Source: Actinobacteria bacterium 13_1_20CM_4_69_9
GTDB taxonomy: Bacteria; Actinomycetota; Thermoleophilia; Gaiellales; Gaiellaceae
Direction: 5' to 3'
Length of the DNA: 26,696 nucleotides
Assembly (NCBI GenBank): GCA_001920085.1
Contig: MNJC01000057.1
Location: forward strand, 1-26,696
This document shows positions 23,679-26,696 of the stretch, piece after piece. Numbering within the stretch: the stretch's first letter is position 1; each line of letters begins with the position of its first letter. Under the pieces are notes generated by a model. The model did not search any database, had not been told where the DNA came from, and saw only the letters and a list, made by a program, of their open reading frames with translations. The position numbers and the translations under genes are program-made.

Positions 23679-24541
23679 AGCGAGGGGAGCGCGCGCAGCG
23701 GATCGACGGCCGCGCCGTGCACGCGCACCTCGAAGTGCAGGTGCGGGCCGGTCGCGTCGCCGGTTGCGCCGATCAGGCCGACGCGCACGCCCGCTCCGAT
23801 CCAGACGCCGACGCGGACGTCCATGCGCGAGAGGTGCGCATACATGCTCCGCTCGCCGTGCCCATGGGCGACGGTGACTAGAAACCCGTAGTCGCCGCGC
23901 CAGCCCGCCCACACGACCTCACCGGCGCGCGCTGAGTACACGGGCGTGCCGAGCGGCGCGGGGAGGTCGATGCCGGCATGCCACCGCTCGCCGCGCGGTC
24001 CGAAGCGGTCGCCGATGACGTGGACCGTGAGCGGCCACGCCAACGGGAGCGGAATCGCTGCGGGCGGCTTCCCCAGCGCCTTCAGCGTCGCCGGGCCGGC
24101 GACGCCGTCGGTCTTCAACCCGGCGTACTCCTGGAAGCGCCGTACCGCGGCGTCGATGTGCGGCCCGAAGATGCCGTCGAACGAGCCGGACGGGAAGCCG
24201 TGCTCGGCGAGCTGGAACTGCAGAGACGCGACGTCCCAGCCGGCGTTGCCGATGTGGAGCGGGCGCTGTCCGAGCCGGTGTCGGGCGAAGTGCCCGAGTG
24301 CTCGGCGCGTCTTCGGGCCGACGACTCCGTCCACGGCGATGCGGGCGTGCGCCTGCAGCTTCCGGATCGCCTTCTGCGTCGCGGGGCCGGTGATGCCGTC
24401 GATCGGGCCGGCATAGAGGCCGCGCGTGTGCAGGCCGACCTGGAGGGCGGCAACGCCCGGATCCCACGCCGCCGCGGCCAGCGGGGTGACAGCGACGGCG
24501 AGGAGCATGACGGGCAGCGCGAGGAACGCCCTTGTGCGCAT
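23675..24541 (-). CDS. Secreted M23 (LytM) peptidoglycan endopeptidase with two peptidoglycan-binding domains
   Basis: 288 residues from ATG 24541; the open frame extends further upstream but the signal peptide MRTRAFLALPVMLLAVAVTPLAAAA marks the start. Two PG_binding_1 repeats follow (roughly residues 28-85 and 95-155), each with the D-G-I-x-G-P or D-G-V-x-G-P pattern (PIDGITGPATQKAI, FDGIFGPHIDAAV). The C-terminal M23 domain has HAGID (H-x3-D), MYAHLSRMDV, and the HLHFEV zinc motif (H-x-H). It should cut peptide crosslinks in the cell wall, or act as an activator if degenerate, but the metal residues are all there. The stop overlaps that of the Cys-rich protein gene (CTAG). Confidence 0.94.
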   Translation of the reverse strand: MRTRAFLALPVMLLAVAVTPLAAAAWDPGVAALQVGLHTRGLYAGPIDGITGPATQKAIRKLQAHARIAVDGVVGPKTRRALGHFARHRLGQRPLHIGNAGWDVASLQFQLAEHGFPSGSFDGIFGPHIDAAVRRFQEYAGLKTDGVAGPATLKALGKPPAAIPLPLAWPLTVHVIGDRFGPRGERWHAGIDLPAPLGTPVYSARAGEVVWAGWRGDYGFLVTVAHGHGERSMYAHLSRMDVRVGVWIGAGVRVGLIGATGDATGPHLHFEVRVHGAAVDPLRALPSL

Positions 24542-24579
24542 GGGAGCATCGTTTTCGGCGCTCGGCGGCGGAACCCTTG

Positions 24580-24596
24580 GCCGAGCGCCGCTCGGC
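24580..24596. repeat. 7-bp perfect inverted repeat between the M23 gene and the ImuB-like gene
   Basis: GCCGAGC-GCC-GCTCGGC: two perfect 7-bp arms around a 3-bp centre, in the 110-bp divergent region. It could be an operator or a hairpin in the 5' leader of the M23 mRNA. No T-tract is present on either side. Confidence 0.4.
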
Positions 24597-24611
24597 AATT
24601 CCGGTCCACGC

Positions 24612-24649
24612 TTGACAGGGGAACGTGTGTTCGTGTAGAACATACGTTC
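24612..24649 (+). promoter_or_regulatory. SOS promoter: TTGACA -35, TAGAAC -10 and two tandem LexA boxes
   Basis: -35 TTGACA (24612-24617), an 18-bp spacer, and -10-like TAGAAC (24636-24641). Box 1, GAACGTGTGTTC (24621-24632), lies in the spacer. Box 2, GAACATACGTTC (24638-24649), covers the -10 and the start site. Both fit the GAAC-N4-GTTC LexA site of actinobacteria and Firmicutes, with centres 17 bp apart. The ATG at 24652 follows 2 bp after box 2. The region also lies upstream of the divergent M23 gene, but is much closer to the ImuB-like gene. Confidence 0.88.
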
Positions 24650-24651
24650 CC

Positions 24652-25906
24652 ATGATCGCCTGCATCCTCGTCCCCGGCTTCGCGCTCCGCGCCGCCTTGC
24701 GGAAGCAGCCGGGCCTTGCCCTGCGGCCGGCGGCGCTTGCCCCCGTAGCCGGGACCGAGCCGCTGCTCGGCCCCGTGACGGCCGAGGCCGAGCGCCTGGG
24801 GGTACGTCCGGGCATGCGCCTGGGCGAAGGCTTGGCGACGTGTCCGCAGCTCGTGCTCGTGGAGCAGGATCCAGCGGCCGCGGAGCAGGCGTGGGAGGAG
24901 ATCCTGCGCTCGCTCGAGGATTCCGGGTTCGCAGTCGACCCGGCCGAGCCGGGCTGCGTCTACTTCGAGACCCGTGGGGTGGAGAGGTTGTACGGCGGGC
25001 TAGAGGCCGCGCTGCGGCGTGCTCTGGCCGCCGTCGGAACTGCCTGGGACCCACGCGCGGGCGCAGCGCAGCGCCGGTTCGCGGCCCTCGCCGCGGCGAA
25101 TGTCGCGCGCCCCGGGCAGATCTTGGTCGTCTCCGACGAGCGGCTGCACGACTTTCTCGCGCCGCTGCCGCTGGAGCTCGTGCCGATGGAGCCGCGCCGG
25201 CGCGCGGAGTTGCACGAGCTCGGCGTGAAGAGCGTCGGACAGCTTGCTGGGCTCCCGGGCGCAGCCGTGGCCGAACGACTGGGGCCGGACGGCCGGCGCG
25301 CCTGGAGCCTGGCGAGAGGCGGCAAGCCCGCGCGCGTGCGCGGGCGCCGTCCCCCGGCGGAGATCGTCGAGGCGCTGGAGTTCCCGGAGGCCGTCGGCAA
25401 CGAGCTGACGCTGCGGCGCGCGTTCGCCGCGCTGCTCGAGACGGTGCTCGCACGGCCGGAGCGCGGCGGCCGGTTCATCCGCAAGCTCGCGCTTTCGGCG
25501 CGGCTCGTCGGCGGCGGCTCATGGCGGCGCTCCGTGACGTTGCGCGACGCGACGACGGAGCTCGGTCGGCTGAAGGCGGCGCTCTCCCCGAAGCTCGCGG
25601 AGTTGCCGGCGCCCGTGCTCGAGCTGCGACTCGAGCTCGTCGAGCTGACGGAGCACGACGGCCAGCAGCTCGAGCTGCTGCCCGCGGCCGGGGGAGAGCT
25701 CGACGTCCGTCTGAGGGAAGGCCTGAGGCAGGTGCGTGCGAGCACCGGCTCGGGCTCGGTCAATCAGGTCGTGGAGGTTGCGCCATTGGTGGACGGAGGA
25801 GCCGATCGCACGGCGCTACTTCGAGGTCGTGCTGCAGTCAGGGGAGAACGCCGTTGTCTTTCGCGACGAAACACGCAGATGCTGGTTCACGCAAAGAGGG
25901 GCCTGA
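24652..25906 (+). pseudogene. imuB: ImuB-like Y-family polymerase, C-terminal internal deletion with frame change
   Basis: ImuB is the clamp-linked, catalytically dead Y-family subunit of the SOS mutasome, working with ImuA and DnaE2. ATG 24652 opens MIACILVPGFALRAALRK. The catalytic Asp and the Asp-Glu pair of active Y polymerases are absent (VPGF replaces the first Asp region; VDPAEPGCVYFETRGVERLYGG replaces the second), as in ImuB. Fingers, thumb and little-finger-like regions follow to about residue 377 (SVNQVVEVAP). At about 25783 the frame changes from 1 to 2. The text resumes as HWWTEEPIARRYFEVVLQSG and ends with CWFTQRGA at TGA 25904-25906, the usual ImuB-type tail. About 50 residues between the two parts are missing. 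No imuA or dnaE2 is adjacent in the window. Confidence 0.8.
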
Positions 25907-25914
25907 CGCCCGGC

Positions 25915-26106
25915 TTACGGAGTCAGCGGAGCGTTGCCGCGGCGGATCAGGTACGCCGGGAACGCGACGATCCACAGGAAGACGCAGCCGACGACCCACT
26001 TCCACGGGTGGTTGGCGAACCTGTCGTTGCTCCAGTCGCGCTTGTCGGCGTCGATCGCGACCCACACGATCGTGGCCAGCTGGACGGCGGCGAAGAAGAC
26101 CCACAT
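25915..26106 (-). CDS. 63-residue two-transmembrane protein
   Basis: ATG at 26106 to TAA 25917-25915. The first helix is WVFFAAVQLATIVWVAIDA (residues 2-20); a polar loop DKRDWSNDRFANHPWKW follows; the second helix is VVGCVFLWIVAFPAYLI (about 38-54), then a basic tail RRGNAPLTP. The D-x-D-K-R-D loop and the HPWKW entry to helix 2 look like small actinobacterial inner-membrane proteins of unknown role. It is probably the last of a minus-strand group after the cupin and DUF2007 genes (32-bp gap). Its stop is 8 bp from that of the convergent ImuB-like gene. Confidence 0.7.
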   Translation of the reverse strand: MWVFFAAVQLATIVWVAIDADKRDWSNDRFANHPWKWVVGCVFLWIVAFPAYLIRRGNAPLTP

Positions 26107-26138
26107 GCCGCCTCTATCGGCAGTGTCTCGCCGCGTCG

Positions 26139-26360
26139 TTAGCCCGGCTCGTTCGAGGCGGCCACGATTTCCTGCGCCCGGGCCAGGCTGCGTTCGTCGA
26201 CGACGACCTCGCGCGCACCTCCCGGCAGGCCGTCCATGGATCCGACGCCGAAGTTGGTCGAGCGATGGTCGCAATCGATGCCTTCCGTACGGAGCAGTGC
26301 ACACAGCAGCTCCGCCTCGGCTTCGTTTCGCACGATGGTGAGAGGAACGAGCTCCGGCAT
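26139..26360 (-). CDS. DUF2007 domain protein
   Basis: 73 residues, ATG at 26360, TAA at 26141-26139. It matches the DUF2007 pattern: LTIVRNEAEAELLCALLRTEGIDCDHRST, a beta strand then an alpha helix, followed by a Gly-rich loop and REVVVDERSLARAQEIVA. These small ferredoxin-like domains are annotated as putative signal-transducing proteins; no direct function is known. The gene follows the cupin gene by 3 nt, a probable operon. Confidence 0.85.
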   Translation of the reverse strand: MPELVPLTIVRNEAEAELLCALLRTEGIDCDHRSTNFGVGSMDGLPGGAREVVVDERSLARAQEIVAASNEPG

Positions 26361-26363
26361 CGC

Positions 26364-26696
26364 TCAGCTCATCTCCCGCAGCCGCTCGTGGAAGCCGGTG
26401 CTCGGAGCGTGGATGTTCAGCAGCCGCGCGTGCTGCCCGTCGCGGTTCGCGAACGCGTGCCTGACGCCCATCGGGGCCGCGACGAACGAGCCCGCCGGCA
26501 GGCGCATCCACTCGTCGCCGACCAGGAAGTCGACCTCGCCGTCGAGGACGTAAAAGGAGTCGACGTGGTCGCCGTGCGAGTGGGGGTCCGGTCCCTCGAA
26601 TCCCGCGTGCAGCTCGAACTCGATCAGCGTGACCTCCTCGCGGCCGATCTTGATCGTCGCAACGCGGTTGTTCGCGTCGAGGCGCTCGCCCTCGCC
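26364..26696 (-). CDS. Cupin domain protein, N-terminus cut by window edge
   Basis: The last 110 residues are seen; the start lies beyond the window. Cupin motif 1 is PHSHGDHVDSFYVLDGE with metal-ligand histidines and an Asp where many cupins have Glu. Motif 2 is APMGVRHAFAN (P-x-G-x2-H-x3-N), complete. It is a small single-domain beta-barrel protein, probably metal-binding, with an unknown substrate or ligand; the VDSFYVL form is common in actinobacterial single-cupin proteins. It precedes the DUF2007 gene by 3 nt. Confidence 0.9.
   Translation of the reverse strand, partial: GEGERLDANNRVATIKIGREEVTLIEFELHAGFEGPDPHSHGDHVDSFYVLDGEVDFLVGDEWMRLPAGSFVAAPMGVRHAFANRDGQHARLLNIHAPSTGFHERLREMS

Noticed and set aside
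24542..25453. Upstream extension of the M23 gene frame to 592 codons
   Set aside because: The signal peptide begins at the ATG at 24541; the extension is Arg/Pro/Ala-rich and runs antisense through the LexA-controlled gene.

Overview
This is a dense, very GC-rich stretch that looks like an actinobacterial chromosome, most likely class Thermoleophilia (Gaiellales or Solirubrobacterales) or a relative. That placement is inferred from base composition, GTG/TTG starts, actinobacterial-type proteins (DUF3866, PPDK with its regulator, peptidoglycan-binding M23, ImuB-like polymerase) and leaderless promoter architecture. I see no tRNA, rRNA, CRISPR array, transposase or phage gene. It reads as ordinary core chromosome.

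Layout. 1-8308 is nearly all plus strand: the end of CTP synthase (broken), a small secreted protein, an M20 peptidase, a DUF3866 protein, an aldo/keto reductase, a Nudix hydrolase, alanine dehydrogenase, and the nucleoside-salvage pair deoB-deoA. mutM and a convergent glutaredoxin follow. 9449-14441 holds recO, an OB-fold-like protein, a broken TPR protein, a GNAT acetyltransferase, glycyl-tRNA synthetase (minus), a small secreted protein and ppsR with a coupled 52-residue membrane protein. 14507-19521 holds a secreted trypsin-like protease, GrpB, peptidase E and pyruvate,phosphate dikinase (ppdK, the target of PpsR). 19518-23678 holds an AlkZ-like winged-helix gene carrying a foreign insert, a NYN-domain protein, a rhomboid protease, comB and a cysteine-rich secreted repeat protein. 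23675-26696 holds an M23 endopeptidase, an SOS-type ImuB-like gene under tandem LexA boxes (broken), a two-TM protein, a DUF2007 protein and a cupin cut by the window edge.

Functional links. PpsR and PPDK control pyruvate/PEP interconversion, and their upstream regions share an unusual repeat motif. deoB and deoA form a translationally linked nucleoside catabolism pair. recO, mutM, the AlkZ-like gene and the ImuB-like gene form a scattered DNA repair complement.

Most notable. (a) Four genes (pyrG, the TPR gene, the AlkZ-like gene, the imuB-like gene) have lost internal segments; in one, the gap is filled by an exact 99-bp inverted copy of the nearby rhomboid gene, which suggests assembly error or a recurrent rearrangement. 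(b) Two tandem GAAC-N4-GTTC boxes sit on the ImuB promoter. (c) Two 20-bp divergent promoters share the same design, with overlapping symmetric -10 hexamers giving leaderless mRNAs in both directions. (d) Six convergent gene pairs end in stop codons that overlap or abut, mostly as palindromes (CTAG, TGATCA, TAGCTA). (e) Many starts lie 6-10 nt after a TAGNNT-like -10 hexamer, and in two cases the upstream gene's UAG stop forms the first half of that hexamer.
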